Source: Garcia nutans (lineage: Eukaryota > Streptophyta > Magnoliopsida > Malpighiales > Euphorbiaceae). From it: 64,000 nt of DNA. The notes beneath the pieces were generated by a model, which worked only from the letters and a program-made list of their open reading frames with translations, ran no database searches and was not told where the DNA came from. Every line of letters starts with the position of its first letter. Position 1 is the first letter of the stretch. Both the position numbers and the translations under genes were made by a program. The stretch lies in the NCBI GenBank assembly GCA_947685225.1, contig CANTUV010000008.1, positions 44,513,501-44,577,500 of the forward strand, read 5' to 3'. Shown here in pieces: positions 1 through 11,490 of this stretch.

Positions 1-1580
1 CTCTTTTTGCTCCAAAATCTCTTTCCAAGCTTTACTTCCAAAAAATTATAAACTTTATCACTTGCGCCAACTTAGCCTAAACACACATAAATCATACAAT
101 AAACACAATTATTCAATTAATATAACTTCCATGCTAAATTTATATCAAACAACCATTAATTACACAACTTCCATAAAAAATCCCAATAAAACTCTAATTT
201 CACCATTTACTAATTTATTCAAACTTCATCTTACCCAACTTATTTCCAACATTTAACCATAAAATCATTACTTATATATCAAAATAATATCAAAACAATT
301 CAATTTAATAATTATAGACATCTCTTTCAAAAATTCTAATTTCACATATTCTTGCCATAAACCCTAACTTCACAAAAATCCAACTATTTCCACCAACCAA
401 CCTTAAAATCATTACATATACATTAAAACAATACTAAATCAACCTATTTCCTAGGGGTGAGCATTCGGTCGGTCGGTTAATTAACCGATCGAACTGACTG
501 GTTAACCAAATCAATTTAATTAAAATTTTTTAACTGAACCGACTAATTTTTAATTTTGATTGGTTCGATTAATTAACTAAATAGAATCAATCGGTTCAGT
601 TAATTAACCAAACCTATCAATTTTTTTAATTTTATAATAAAAATTTTATTTATAATAAAAATTAATATAATTAAATGCTAAATAAAATTTATTAAAAAAC
701 TAACAAATAACTTTATTTTGCAATAAAAGTTTATATTTATAGTAAAAAAATTAATATAATGAAAGAATTAAACAAAAAATAATAACTAATTTTTTAAAAA
801 AATTTTGGTTAACGATTAACCGATCGAACCGAATTGATTAACCGTTAACTGAACCAAAAACTGAAATAATCTAAAATTATTAACCAAATCGATCGATATA
901 TAATAAATTTGGTTAACCGAACAAAAAATTTAGTCGGTTAACCAAAATTTGCTCACCCCTACTGTTTTCATAATTATAAATATCCCTACTAGAAACCCTA
1001 ATTATACATATTCAACTATAAAACCCTAATTTCATCATTTATACTCTTCTCAACCAATCAACCACCAAATCATCATTTAAGCTTCATTACTATCAATTTT
1101 AACAATTTAAATCAACTTCTCTCTCTAGCCCAATCACATATAATCTTCAAAATCACCTTTAATCCTTGAAATTTTGATAAAATTTTATATATTTGGAAAA
1201 ATTAAAATCCTCCCAAAATCACCATAAATTTCGGCCAAAGAGAGAGGAAGAGGAATAAAATAAAGAAAAAGTGAGATTTTTTTATTTTAAGTCTTCTTAA
1301 CCACATAAATATTATAATATTTAAATAATTAATTGATTTATTAATAATTAATGTCTCATATTTATCATTTTCCACTTAAAATTATTTTAATTTTAATATT
1401 TATTTATTTTTTATTTTTAACTTTTCACCTTTTTACTTTGACTTTTGTCTTTTAGTAAAATTTATACTTTATGTATATTTCACATATACATTAAGTATAC
1501 ACCATCCATATTACTCTCTACCACTCCAATTACTCTCCAAATTAATTTTTTAACAGTATTTTAAATCTTCAGTTGTTACA
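1..1580 (-). mobile_element. Partial LTR-like sequence, minus strand, open at the left window edge
   Basis: No coding potential is visible. Read on the minus strand from 1580 the sequence starts TGTAACAACTG. It has the layout seen in the LTRs of elements C and E: a TGTATATGTGAAATATAC-type stretch (about 1465-1495), a GTCAAA-type stretch (about 1436-1452), then a CTTTGGCCGAAATTTATGG stretch (about 1225-1245). C has a comparable TTGGCCGGCCATCC block. I infer a minus-strand chromovirus-type LTR whose far end lies outside the window. It is interrupted at 452-961 by a MITE-like insert. The right boundary is uncertain because the adjacent element D begins at the same place. It could equally be a diverged non-LTR intergenic sequence. 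Confidence 0.4.
452..961. mobile_element. MITE-like element with 12-bp terminal inverted repeats
   Basis: The ends TAGGGGTGAGCA (452-463) and TGCTCACCCCTA (950-961) are perfect 12-bp inverted repeats. The interior is AT-rich and non-coding and is full of GGTTAACCGA-type words in both orientations (about 468-610 and 805-945), so the whole 510 bp could fold back on itself. Size, lack of coding and terminal repeats fit a non-autonomous DNA transposon. I see no convincing target-site duplication, so the superfamily is open; the AGGGGTGAGCA end loosely resembles hAT-type ends. Confidence 0.6.
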
Positions 1581-2535
1581 CCCCTAATTTATGTTAATAG
1601 TTATATTTGCATAAATGCATCAATTACTTGTGTAGTATATATACAATTATTATTATCAGCATTATATTATAAAAGTATAATGTGTATGGTGTATGAATTG
1701 ATTGTGCTTGATGCATATTAATTGTGTTTTCCGGATAAGGTTAGGATGATATGGGACCACACATAATTTAGGATATGGGTTATTATATGATGATATTAAT
1801 GATAACAACGGGGGCTTTTGCATGCTCGACGCTGCTTATTAGTTGAGTAGCGCTGCTTAGCTAAGGTCATGATAACTGACCCTATGTGTTAGATTCTAAG
1901 AGATCATATTGAACAAAGAGAGCCAGATAGAGGGATCAACTCCCCATTTCAGGGTTAATGTGGCTCTATTGACTAACTCTTATCCTTATATGATTATGTG
2001 ATTTGTTTGCTTGGCTGACATTTGCATGAGCATTATTTTCAAGGGAACGATGTATTATATTAATTACTATATAGCTTATTGAGTCGAATACTCATTCATG
2101 CTTATAATTCTTTCTCTAGGTTGCAAGTTGAGCGTATGAGTAATGTTTATTCTAGTTATCTTGCTTTTATTTCTCAACAAGAGTTATTTATGTATTTTTT
2201 TTATTATACAACTATTTCAGACTTGTTTGTATTCAAGAAACTATGCATTATGTATCTTTTTTTTAGCTCTATCTCTAATTAGTTTAGTTATTCATTGTGA
2301 TGTTTCTATTGAGCAAACTTTGATAGGATTTAGGGTGATTGTCCGAATTGTGGTAGTGATGTATAGATTTTGCTTAACAAGTGGCCCATAGCCCTGATTT
2401 TGTAATAGTGGCGATTGTCATAGTGCTTCTTCCTTAGGTAATGAGTTGTCAGGCTGACTATAGATCCTGAAAGCCACATGCTTTTCTGTTTCCTAATACC
2501 AGTCACCTGCCCTCAGGTTTGGGTCATGACAAAGT

Positions 2536-2547
2536 TGGTATTAGAGC
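2536..2547 (+). other. Primer-binding site of element D (tRNA-iMet type)
   Basis: TGGTATTAGAGC lies four bases after the CA end of the left LTR. The canonical initiator-tRNA primer site is TGGTATCAGAGC, so one base differs. This fixes the 3' edge of the left LTR and the plus orientation of D. Confidence 0.65.
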
Positions 2548-3782
2548 AAAAATTTTGTGGCATGTAGTATGTCTACCGTTGAAAAGTTTTAGTTAGTCTG
2601 AGTTCTTATAACATGCAGAGTATAGGTTTTCTTTTCATCTTGATTGAGTTTCTTTTGCCTCAAATTCAACATTATCCATGGGTTAAAATTTTGATAGTTA
2701 TTATATACATGTGAATGTGGTATCTGTTTGTAGATGTCAGGCGTGAGCTTTGCTACTCTTGTGGCATTGAATTGTGGTTTATGTTAAAGAATTGGGTATC
2801 ATAACATTGTATGTTCCCCTCTCGATATAAGTAGAGTAGTAAACTTCGAGTTGTTCCTTGAGTGGGCATAGTAGCTCAAGAGACAAGATAATTAATTAAG
2901 GATAGACATTATCTTGCTTGAAAGATGTTTTAGAGTGAAAATAAAATCTAAGTTGGATGAAATCGAATGTGAAGTATGACATATGAAGTAATTAGATTAT
3001 AAATGATACATTCAACTATAGCGTGTTTAATTTTACTCATAGAGCCTATACAGTTGAAGATAATGAAGGATTTTGAATATTTAAGTTGGACAAAGAGTTC
3101 GGAATATATAATCAGAACATTATAGAGAGCTTACCATACTTCTAGTGCTAGCGAATAGCTAGAAGTGTTCGAACTAATAAGTAATAATAATGGTGATATG
3201 CATGGATAGTGGTTTTGGATCTATAAACCAAGAATATCATTAGGACTTAGTATTGGATAAGATGGGAGATAATACTTTATGAATTATAAGGATAGAGTGA
3301 ACTTAAATGTTACTTAGGGAGAGTATATGATGAGTTTAGATATGAAAATATCTGTGATATCAGAATATTGAAATATTAGTTGATGTGAACTATTTTTAAT
3401 GAATAATAAATGTAAGTCTATAATGTGGCTAGAGTTATACTTATAATTTTGGAGATAATATGGAGTACACTAATAAATCGGAGTTGTAAAAAATGACTGA
3501 AAGCTGTAAGTTATTTGGTTTAGAAGGTAATGGCCTGATCAATCAATAAACTTCTTCCAAGTAAGGGTTAGGTCTAAAATGGCTGTCTGAGTGATTTGAT
3601 ATGATTCATGGTAATAGATGAGCAAGATTTTTAGAGATGATAGAATAGTGAACCCAAGAGCATTAGTTGTAGTTCTTATGGTAATATATCAAAGTGCTTA
3701 AGAAAGAGTGAAGAGTTTAATTTTCTACTTGAACGTTTACTTGAGTTGAAAATTCAACGGATTTTTATAAAGGCGGAATGAT

Positions 3783-6292
3783 TGTAATAACTTGATTTTA
3801 AAAATATAGTTTAAAGATATATAAATAATATAATATAATATAACAAAATAATAAAATATTTATATAATTACTTGTGTTTTTATTCATTAATATTATAAAA
3901 AAGAAAATGAAAAAATATAATAATAATAATAATAATAATAAAGAAATTTGAGTGGGAGTTTAGTTTGGAAAAAATTGAAAAAGGGGGCAAGAATTGAAAA
4001 TTAATGCGAAAATTTTGAAAATTTAAAATAAAATAATAAATGTTATAAAAAGAGAAAGGAATTTAATATAATATATTTATATTTGTGTAGGGGTAAGGTG
4101 CTAGAAAAAGAAAGAAAGAAAGGAAAAGAGAGAGAGGAGCAATCTATAGTTTTCCGTCATAACTCCATCACAAAACCTCTGGCTGATGCATTGCTAGTGG
4201 CATTGAAAATCTAACATCCGTAAAAAGCTAATATCACTATAATCACTCTGATTAGATACCAGACAGCTCCGAATGTGCATCCCAAAGCTATTGTAATGAA
4301 TTTTGGCAATATTTAGTGATTGAAACTTTAAATGGTCATATCTCCCTTGTATGAACTTCGATTCAAGTGATTCAAGAAGTGTTAGAATCCTCTCTTCAAA
4401 GATTTCATTTGAATATTATAAGACCATAAGTGGATCATTGTAGCAAGAGAAAAGTTCCAATAAAAACAAAATGTTCCAGTAAGATTTCGGTTATTCTCTA
4501 ATGAGTTAGTGGACACCTCTGGCATATTTGGGCTTTAGATTTCATTATCTTTTCAATGACCCTAACCATGCTTCTTTTGGATACCGAGAATCTCCTGAAT
4601 TTTAATATAATAATAACTAGTGGCGGCTCTGATGACCCAACTTTGACGGCTTCGTCTTGATGCTTCGATGCTTTTAATGATCTTGGTTCGATCGAATTTT
4701 GCATTGGTAAGCTCTGGATCCTTGAATTTTAGTTTGGAATTAGATTTTTAGGATTATTTAAATTCAAATTTAGCGGTGTAATCATTTTCATTTTTGTTAT
4801 ATGTTATATTTCAAATTAGAGAAGTAATTAAAAATCAAGAAATTATTATTGTCATTATAAATTTTTAAGCTTATTATATAATTACTTTTATTATAAATAA
4901 ATATTATTAAATGTGTTATTTAATTTAACTAAATGATATATATAGAATTTCTTTCTTAAAGTTATTTAAATTAATTTAGGACACCTTTTGAAATTTAAGC
5001 AATTATTTTATAATGAAAATTGATTTCATGAAACTAATGTTTATTTTAATAATAATACTATTGTTGTTGTTATTAATATTATTGTTAAATAATTGGTGAA
5101 AATTTTAGTTGATTGTTATTGAGAATTGTAATAGAGGCCTAGATGGAGTAATTAAGTTGATGTTAACTAGTATGGGTTATTTAGAAGCGTTCCGTTATTA
5201 TTTTATTTTAGGAAAAAATGTCATAATTATAGGAGAGATGCTACAGAAATTTTGACGAAATCTTTAGAGTTATTCATCTATTCGTATTTTAATAAGTTCT
5301 TGTCTGTTGCTTGAAATTAATATTTACATGTGTCTTTTCAATTTCTATCAGGAGCTTCGAGAAGAGTTGTTAAACTTCAGTGATTTTTGTTAATCAGTTA
5401 GTTATATAGATTAATATAATACCCTTCTCCTCTAAATTTCATTAATAGCTATATTTGCATAAATGCATCAATTGTTTGTGCAGTATATATACAATTATTA
5501 TTATTAGCATTAGATTATAGAAGTATAATACGTGTTAGTGCATAAATTAATTGTGCTTGATGTATATTATGTGTGTTTGCCAAATAGGGTTAGGATAATA
5601 TAGAGCCACACATGACCTGAGATACGATTTATGATATGTTGATATAAATGATGATGGGTTTAGGACTAGCGTGTATGCATTGAATTCTAAGAGACCATAT
5701 TGAATGAAGAGAGCCGAATAAGGGGATCGGCTCTCCAGTTTGGGTTTAGTGTGGCCCTATTGACTGACTCCTATCCTTGTATGATTATGTGATATATTTG
5801 CTTGGTTGATACTTGCATGTGAATGATGTATTATATTAATTACTATATAGCTTATTGAGTCGAACTCTTATTCATGTTTACCATTTTCCTCCAGTTTATA
5901 GGTTGAAAAGTAGGAGTAATACTTATTTGAGTTATCTTGCCTTTTTATTCTTCGGTAGGAGTTATTTATTTATTTTACTATATAACTTTTTCATACTTAT
6001 TTGTATTCAAGAAACTTCGTATCGTATCTTTTGTTTTCTCTATTTATAATTAGTTTAGTGTTCTTTGTGATGTTTATAATGAGCAAATCTTTGATAGGAT
6101 TTGAGGTGATTGTTTGAATTGTGGCAGTGATGTATAGATTTTGCTCATCAAGTAGGCACATAGCCATAGTGGCGATTTTCATAGTGCTGCTTCCTCAGAT
6201 AATAAATTGTCAAGCTAACTACAAATCTTGGAAACCACGTGCTTTCCCTTACCCTAGTGTCTGTCAAGTACCCTCAAGTTTGGGTTATGACA
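3783..6292 (+). repeat. Right LTR of element D
   Basis: It starts TGTAATAACTTG after a purine-rich stretch preceded by AAAATTCAACGGATTTTTAT. The same arrangement (AATTTCAAGGATGAAATTTC, then G-rich, then TG) precedes the right LTR of element C. A (TAA)n-type run sits near 3922-3942 and a GGTAAGCTCTGGATCC block near 4707. The last 880 bp match the truncated left copy. No ORF here is credible. Confidence 0.55.
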
Positions 6293-6530
6293 CTAGCACA
6301 TCTTCTTCAACCATTATCTTCAAAGCAAACATTGTTTTGCCTTATTTTGTCTTCTATTTTCGTAACACCTACTACTCACATCTTTCAACTTTGGTTGGGC
6401 CAACTTCACTTCTGTTGACAACTTCTCAAAGATTTTGCTCTTTCATGTAAGACATCATAGATATAGATCAAGTATTGTAATTTTAATTATTGAATTCTTT
6501 AATTCCGCCAATTATTTGAAGATCACTCAT
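6293..6530 (-). pseudogene. Ty1/copia gag remnant
   Basis: Reading minus from an ATG at 6528-6530, the three frames together give a Ty1/copia Gag N-terminus: a LQIIGGIKEFNN start, then NYNT-stop-SISMMSYM, then a QNL-stop-EVVN block, then an LRK-stop-K block, then MFALK with EEDVL. The order matches the known copia Gag start (a NYxxW motif, LWEVV, LRKWKIK, MFALK). Several expected tryptophan codons read TGA or TAG, and at least one frameshift occurs after the first block. The remnant ends where element D begins at 6292. It follows directly from the primer site and LTR at 6561-6927. It cannot encode a product. Confidence 0.65.
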
Positions 6531-6560
6531 CTTGTTAATAGATAACACCCATGAACGTTT

Positions 6561-6927
6561 GACTCTGATACCAAATTATTGAGCAACAATTAACAAAGAT
6601 GCCAAAAATCTCATAAAATAAAGCTGCGAAGTATTATTTGGAAATCAAGAGAGAAGATTTATCTTTGATTTCATATTTCTCTGATTGATTATTGCATTAA
6701 ACTCCCTTTATATAGTTATAAAGAGGTTACAAAAATAGTAAATATTAAAAATAGTATATAAGTTAATATTATCTCAATTTTTTAATAAGTTAAATAAAAT
6801 TATTAGTCTATTAAATAAAACTATAATAATGTGAAATAGAATGGAAAGATCATCTTAAAATTATAAATAATAAGTATTTTATTAATAATTTAATCAAATA
6901 AGATCATTGTTGCAGTTGATTTTAACA
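6561..6927 (-). repeat. Ty1/copia 5' LTR with primer-binding site (minus strand)
   Basis: On the minus strand the LTR runs from TGTTAAAATCAAC (ending at 6927) to TTGTTGCTCA (starting at 6580), about 348 bp, short as usual for copia. It is followed on that strand by TTTGGTATCAGAGTC (6561-6575), the tRNA-iMet primer site. A TATATAAAGGGAG promoter-like stretch lies on the minus strand near 6708-6720. The downstream gag remnant confirms the orientation. The TG end at 6927 is the less certain edge. Confidence 0.6.
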
Positions 6928-7835
6928 TAATTCTCTTTTCAATTTATAAACTATTTGGAGGATATTTGTTGGTAACTATTGTCCTTCAGTAAAGTCCACT
7001 TATCCAATTCCCTCATATTCCCCTAAAACACACACTTATTTACTGAAAAATATTATGAAATTATCTCGAAAATTTCTCTCATGGTCTTGTGAGAATTCCA
7101 TTAGACCTCTTTGCTAGCTTGACAGACTTTTAATAAAGGCCTAACATAAAAAAATTACTAAAATATAATTTTTCTCAATCTAATCCTATATTTTAATTTG
7201 CTCCAATTGATATAACACCTTCTATTTTTACATTAAATCAATCCATGACAGATTTGGATAAATTTCAATCCCACATGGTAGGCTCATTTCCATTAAGCTA
7301 ATTAATCCAAAATGAAAACTCACCGTTTTGGATTTTTTTTCTTTCTCCGATACAAAATGGTATAGTTTTATAACTATCATATAAAACTTCAAATGAAATT
7401 CCAAAAGAAACAGATTTAAAAAAAGGATTTAACCTAGAAAATTTGATGGAGCAAGTCTTTAATATTTTTTAGATCCCATTAGTCTTAAGTGGACTTTTTT
7501 TTTACCAAAATGCCCTTAACCCTAAAAAAAGAATTTCTCTTTTTCTCTTTCTTCTGCTTTTTCTATCTTTCTCTTTCACAGTTTTTCAATATCCTCATTC
7601 TCGTCATCTTTTCTTTTCAAGTCTCATTAAGAATCACATCTTCTCTTTATTTCAATAAATCTATGAAGTTTTGATTCATCAAAATTGGTAAGTTATAAAT
7701 ATAGCTATATATTCAGTTTTTTCTTCTTATCTACATAAACTCTTTCTTATTAGCTTCGTTTCTTTCTTCTTTGATGATATTGATGGGTGTTGTTGTTATC
7801 AATGGTGACTGGGTATTATAAAAATTGAATTGGAG
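6928..7835. other. Unassigned AT-rich intergenic DNA
   Basis: No gene, repeat pair or element end can be supported. A short open frame near 7489-7674 is Phe/Ser-rich because of T-rich sequence and is not credible. The right part may belong to the outer end of the Mutator-like inverted repeat, whose boundary I cannot fix. Confidence 0.4.
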
Positions 7836-7932
7836 TTATTTTGGTGTATTCTTAATTTTTCTTTATTAATAGGAAATGTTAGGGACTATTAGAGATTGTT
7901 AGGGATTGCTATAGATTGTTAGGGATGGATGT

Positions 7933-9770
7933 TGTTTAGATCAATTTTGTATATATTTTTAGGATGTTTTTGTTGATTTTAAGTTAATTTTCATGTTAAT
8001 TTGTACTTAAGTTTGTTTGAAGTTGTTGATTTAGGTTGAAGTACATTTGATGGACCTTTTTAATCAAAATTTGGTGGACTTGTTGGAGAAAAACATGTGA
8101 CACGGCCAAGCTTGTTATGGCTTGGCCGTGTCTCTCATCAAAAGAAGAAGAAATCAAAGACAAGGCAGGACATGGCCAGGATTAACCAAACTTGGCCGTG
8201 TCCCTCAAGCAAACATGTTCAGAAGCAGACACGACAATGAGACACGGCCAAGCCACTGGCCGTGTCTCACCAAAAGAACAAAAGGCAAAGAAAGAAAAGA
8301 AAGAAGCAGAGAGTGACACCATGAAGAGACATGGCCAAGCCACTGGCCGTGTCACATGACACGGCCAGGAGCTTGGCCGTGTCACCCCTTGGACACAAAG
8401 AGGAGCATAAGGCAAAAAGGGACACGGCCAGAAGCTTGGCCGTGTCCCAAGAAAGAAAAGACAAAACCAAGAGACACGGCCAGCAAGCTTGGCCGTGTCA
8501 CCCTAGATCAATTGTTAGGCTTGCACGAGGTGAGATTAGTGGGGAACAAAAAGGATAAAAAGGAGTGAAATGTGGAAGGATTTATGGAAGAAATATATAA
8601 AGAAATTGCAAAGTGGGAGACAAAGAGTGATGGATGTCCTAAAAATTCAAAATGGAAGAGCATGGGGGGAATAGAAAAATAGATGGAATATATTGAGTGG
8701 ACATTCTCTACACCATTATCATCTTCTTCCTTGGTTCTTGCTTGAGAGAGCAAGACACCATTCTCCCCATCTTCATTCACCATTTTCCTTTCACACACTA
8801 AGAGCAAAGACAATTGTTGGAAGTGAAGTGAGTAGCTAGTTCTTGAGGATTAGGGTTTTAGGAGGATTGATTGGAGAGTTGTGAACTTGAGAGAGCTAGC
8901 ATCCATCCTTCAAGAAGAGAGCCATTTTTTCAAAAGAGCTTGGAAGTTCATCATCACACATCAAGAGGGAGCTACGAAAGAGACAACGAGTCCAATTTTT
9001 AGCATCTCCAAAAGGGGTTTTTCCAACTCTTTCTTTTAATCCATTTCTTATTTGTTGTTGTTGTATTAAGAACATTAATATTGCAATGAATAACTTTGAT
9101 TTGGTTTATATTGAAATGAGCATTTGTTTAAAGAATATGATGAGCTAATTTCCTCATGCCTTGGGTTGTAGTATATTTGATTAAATGACTTGATTTGATG
9201 ATTCCATTGATATACCTTGTTATTGGTTGATTGCATTGAAATTAAAGGTAAATTGATAGATTGGCCACCTATTGATTACTTAATATTGAATGACGGACCA
9301 AGAGGAGAAGTTTAATATCGGATCTATGCAATTGACTACCCTAAGAATGAATTAGAAATATAAGTTCTAGGGTTTATTAATTTGCTAATGTAAAATAATT
9401 AGTTGTTGTTAATTCATAAATGTGGAAACTAGTGTATTGATAATTGACTAATTAATCTTAAGGAACAAATTAAGGTACAAGGTTATATTAATGGATAATT
9501 TGATAATTAAACATCTGATTAAATGGACCTACAACCCTAGGCATCATTTCCATAATTGAATTTATCTTGCATAAAATCACTCATTTACATTTCTAAGGTT
9601 AATTACAATTCACCAATTCAATCACACACTCAAGTTTATTATTTCATGTTAATCGAACTATTACACGCAATTCCTTCCTTGTGAGACGACTTTGGGGCGA
9701 TCATCGTCACTGCAATAGCCTCGTATACTTGCGAGTGCCGCTTTGTGATAGTGTTAATTTAAGCGCAACA
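7933..9770 (+). repeat. 5' LTR of element A
   Basis: It is 1838 bp with TG...CA ends. It contains a seven-member palindrome array (8099-8499). The segment about 8580-9070 is open in places but shows no recognisable protein. The last 120 bp read TGTGAGACGACTTTGGGGCG and TATACTTGCGAGTGCCGC; the same kind of TATAC(TTGCGAGTG) block closes the LTRs of element B, supporting one lineage. Confidence 0.93.
8099..8499. repeat. Palindrome array in the 5' LTR of element A
   Basis: Seven inverted-repeat units lie at 8099-8132, 8169-8202, 8241-8266, 8328-8353, 8358-8383, 8421-8446 and 8473-8499. The common form is GACACGGCCA, 6-7 nt, TGGCCGTGTC. The first is longer: 13-bp arms (GACACGGCCAAGC / GCTTGGCCGTGTC) around 8 nt. 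Spacers often carry AGCCAC or AAGCT. Spacing between units is irregular (5 to about 60 bp), unlike a simple tandem repeat. Confidence 0.9.
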
Positions 9771-9776
9771 AGTTTT

Positions 9777-9794
9777 TGGCGCCGCTGCAGGGGA
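9777..9794 (+). other. Primer-binding site of element A (tRNA-Asp type)
   Basis: TGGCGCCGCTGCAGGGGA lies six bases after the LTR end and is complementary to the 3' end of a plant tRNA-Asp with few mismatches. Element B has the same site (49342-49359) with GCCGGGG in place of GCAGGGG, nearer the tRNA. Confidence 0.85.
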
Positions 9795-9878
9795 AGGCAA
9801 TTTTTGTTAATAGTTTGATTCTTTTAATTTATTTGTTAAATCGTTTAAAGTGTTCTTTTTGAATTTCTTAGGTACTTT

Positions 9879-11490
9879 ATGCACGGACGAAGATCTCAAG
9901 GAAATGAACTTGTTCCATTTATAGACAATATCCATAGACTTCCAAGACCCGAGGGACCGAATCCTATTGAGCAAGAAAGGAAAAATACTGACGAGCAATT
10001 TGAGGAGAACATAGAAACAGAGATGGGTGATGCACAAGAACCACCGATCATTGGAGTTTGCCCGACCGATCATCGGAGTGACCACATCTTGTATCCGATT
10101 GAGCAACGCAGCGAGAAATTATGAGCTCAGAAATACTCACTATAGTATGCTGCCATCCTTCCATGGACTGCCGAATGAAGATCCTTTCAACTTCATTCGA
10201 GATTTTTACTCAACATTGCATACATTCCCTTTGCAAACACTAACAGAAGATGAACTCAAGTTGAGATGTTTCCCATATAGTTTGAAAGACAAAGCAAAAG
10301 CGTGGTTGATGACCCTACCAGAGAATTCTTTAACCACATGGACAGAGGTTTACAACAAATTCATGGGAAAGTTTTATTCATACCAAAAGACCAAGGAGCT
10401 TAGGGGGAGTATTGCAACTTTCACCCAATTCGATGGAGAACCATTTCATGAGGCGTGGGATCACTTCAAATCCTTATTATTTCAGTGCCCTCACCACTAC
10501 TATCCACAACAGTTGCTCAATCAATTCTTCTATGATGGGCTAACTCAACACTGTCAAAACACAGTGGATAATGCAGCAGAGGGAGCAATGGGTGAAAGAA
10601 CAGCTGCAGAAACAGTTGCATTATTCAAAATGTTGGGGGCAAATTCCCAACAAAAGAGTATTGGAGAAAGGAGAAGAGGAGCACACGAGATAAGTGCAAA
10701 CTCAGAAATGGCTAGGCAAATAGCAGAACTGACAAAACAAGTGAAAATGTTGAATGCCAAAGGGAACTTGTTGGGACCAAGCCAAGAGTCATGCGCATCG
10801 TGTGGTCTTGTAGGCCATCAAGCAAATGTGTGCCCTTCAAATTTTGATACATTCCAAGAGGAGCAAGAACAAGCTTTTGCTTTTAAAGGGTTCCAACAAA
10901 GGGGTAGGAATGACCCATATTCAAATTCTTATAACCCCGGTTGGAGGAATCACCCCAATTTTTCATGGAAAAATCAACAACATGCTCCACCTCAACAACC
11001 TTTCCAACCATATCAAAGAGGTCCCCAATTTCAAGGGCAACCCTCAAATCAAGAGCAGGTCAAGAAACCTTCATTTGAAGACAATTTGAATGCTTTCATT
11101 CAAGTAAGCACTCAAAATCAAGAATTGAACGATAAGCAGTTTGACTCTTTAGAAGCATCGCTTAAGAAGGTTGAAACTCAAGTGGGTTAATTGGCTAATC
11201 AACTTCAAGCCAATCAAAAAGGGAAATTTCCAAGCCAATCGGAGCAGGCCAAAGCAATCACCATTTTGAGAAGTGGTAAGGTACTTGATAATAAAATCGG
11301 TGATAATAACATTGATAATTCATTTGATGCAGGTACAATGCAAGATAATGGCAAGGAAATGCAAGAAGAAAAAGCTGAACCAAATGAGCTTAAAGAGGAT
11401 AGAGAGGAGGCATCCGTTACACCAAAGTTGCACAAATCTCCAAATCCATACAGACCACCAATTCCATTTCCTAGCAGGTTAAAAAAATGA
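9879..11490 (+). pseudogene. Athila-type gag of element A, broken
   Basis: Gag forms the particle that packages element RNA. The likely start is the ATG at 9879 (MHGRRSQGNELVPF), the first after the primer site. The frame then shifts between about 10050 and 10070 to the long frame that runs to 11190. That frame has the capsid-like region (GLPNEDP near 10165, CFPYSLKDKAKAWL near 10270, CPHHYYPQQLLNQFFYDGL near 10486) and a CX2CX4HX4C zinc knuckle at 10792-10833. The TAA at 11188-11190 falls where the related Gag of element B has a glutamine codon, and the frame continues to 11490, where a second shift occurs in a run of seven A. The C-terminal part has a coiled-coil-like FDSLEASLKKVE segment. 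No functional Gag can be made from this copy as read. Confidence 0.9.

Larger units (their letters stand above)
1581..6292 (+). mobile_element. Element D: deleted chromovirus-type LTR retrotransposon
   Basis: Two diverged direct repeats, 1581-2531 and about 5420-6292, flank the element; both share the stretch TATATTTGCATAAATGCATC. The left copy ends GGGTCATGACA and is followed by a tRNA-iMet-type primer site (2536-2547). A polypurine-like stretch (about 3765-3782) precedes TGTAATAACTTG at 3783, which I take as the true start of the right LTR (3783-6292, about 2.5 kb). The left LTR would then be truncated to its last 950 bp. The interior (2532-3782) is only 1.25 kb and has no recognisable gag or pol. 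No target-site duplication is seen, as expected if the left LTR is truncated. Alternative model: short LTRs of 0.9 kb and a 2.9-kb interior. Confidence 0.6.

Noticed and set aside
6121..6450. 109-codon plus-strand open frame
   Set aside because: It crosses the end of element D's LTR into the antisense of the copia gag remnant, so it cannot be one gene.
8122..8568. Overlapping 60-80 codon open frames on both strands in the palindrome arrays (also 15525-15850, 18866-19242, 45550-46187, 50825-51374)
   Set aside because: They exist because GACACGGCCA-type repeats lack stops; the peptides repeat WPC, AVS or RHGQ words in all frames and match no family.
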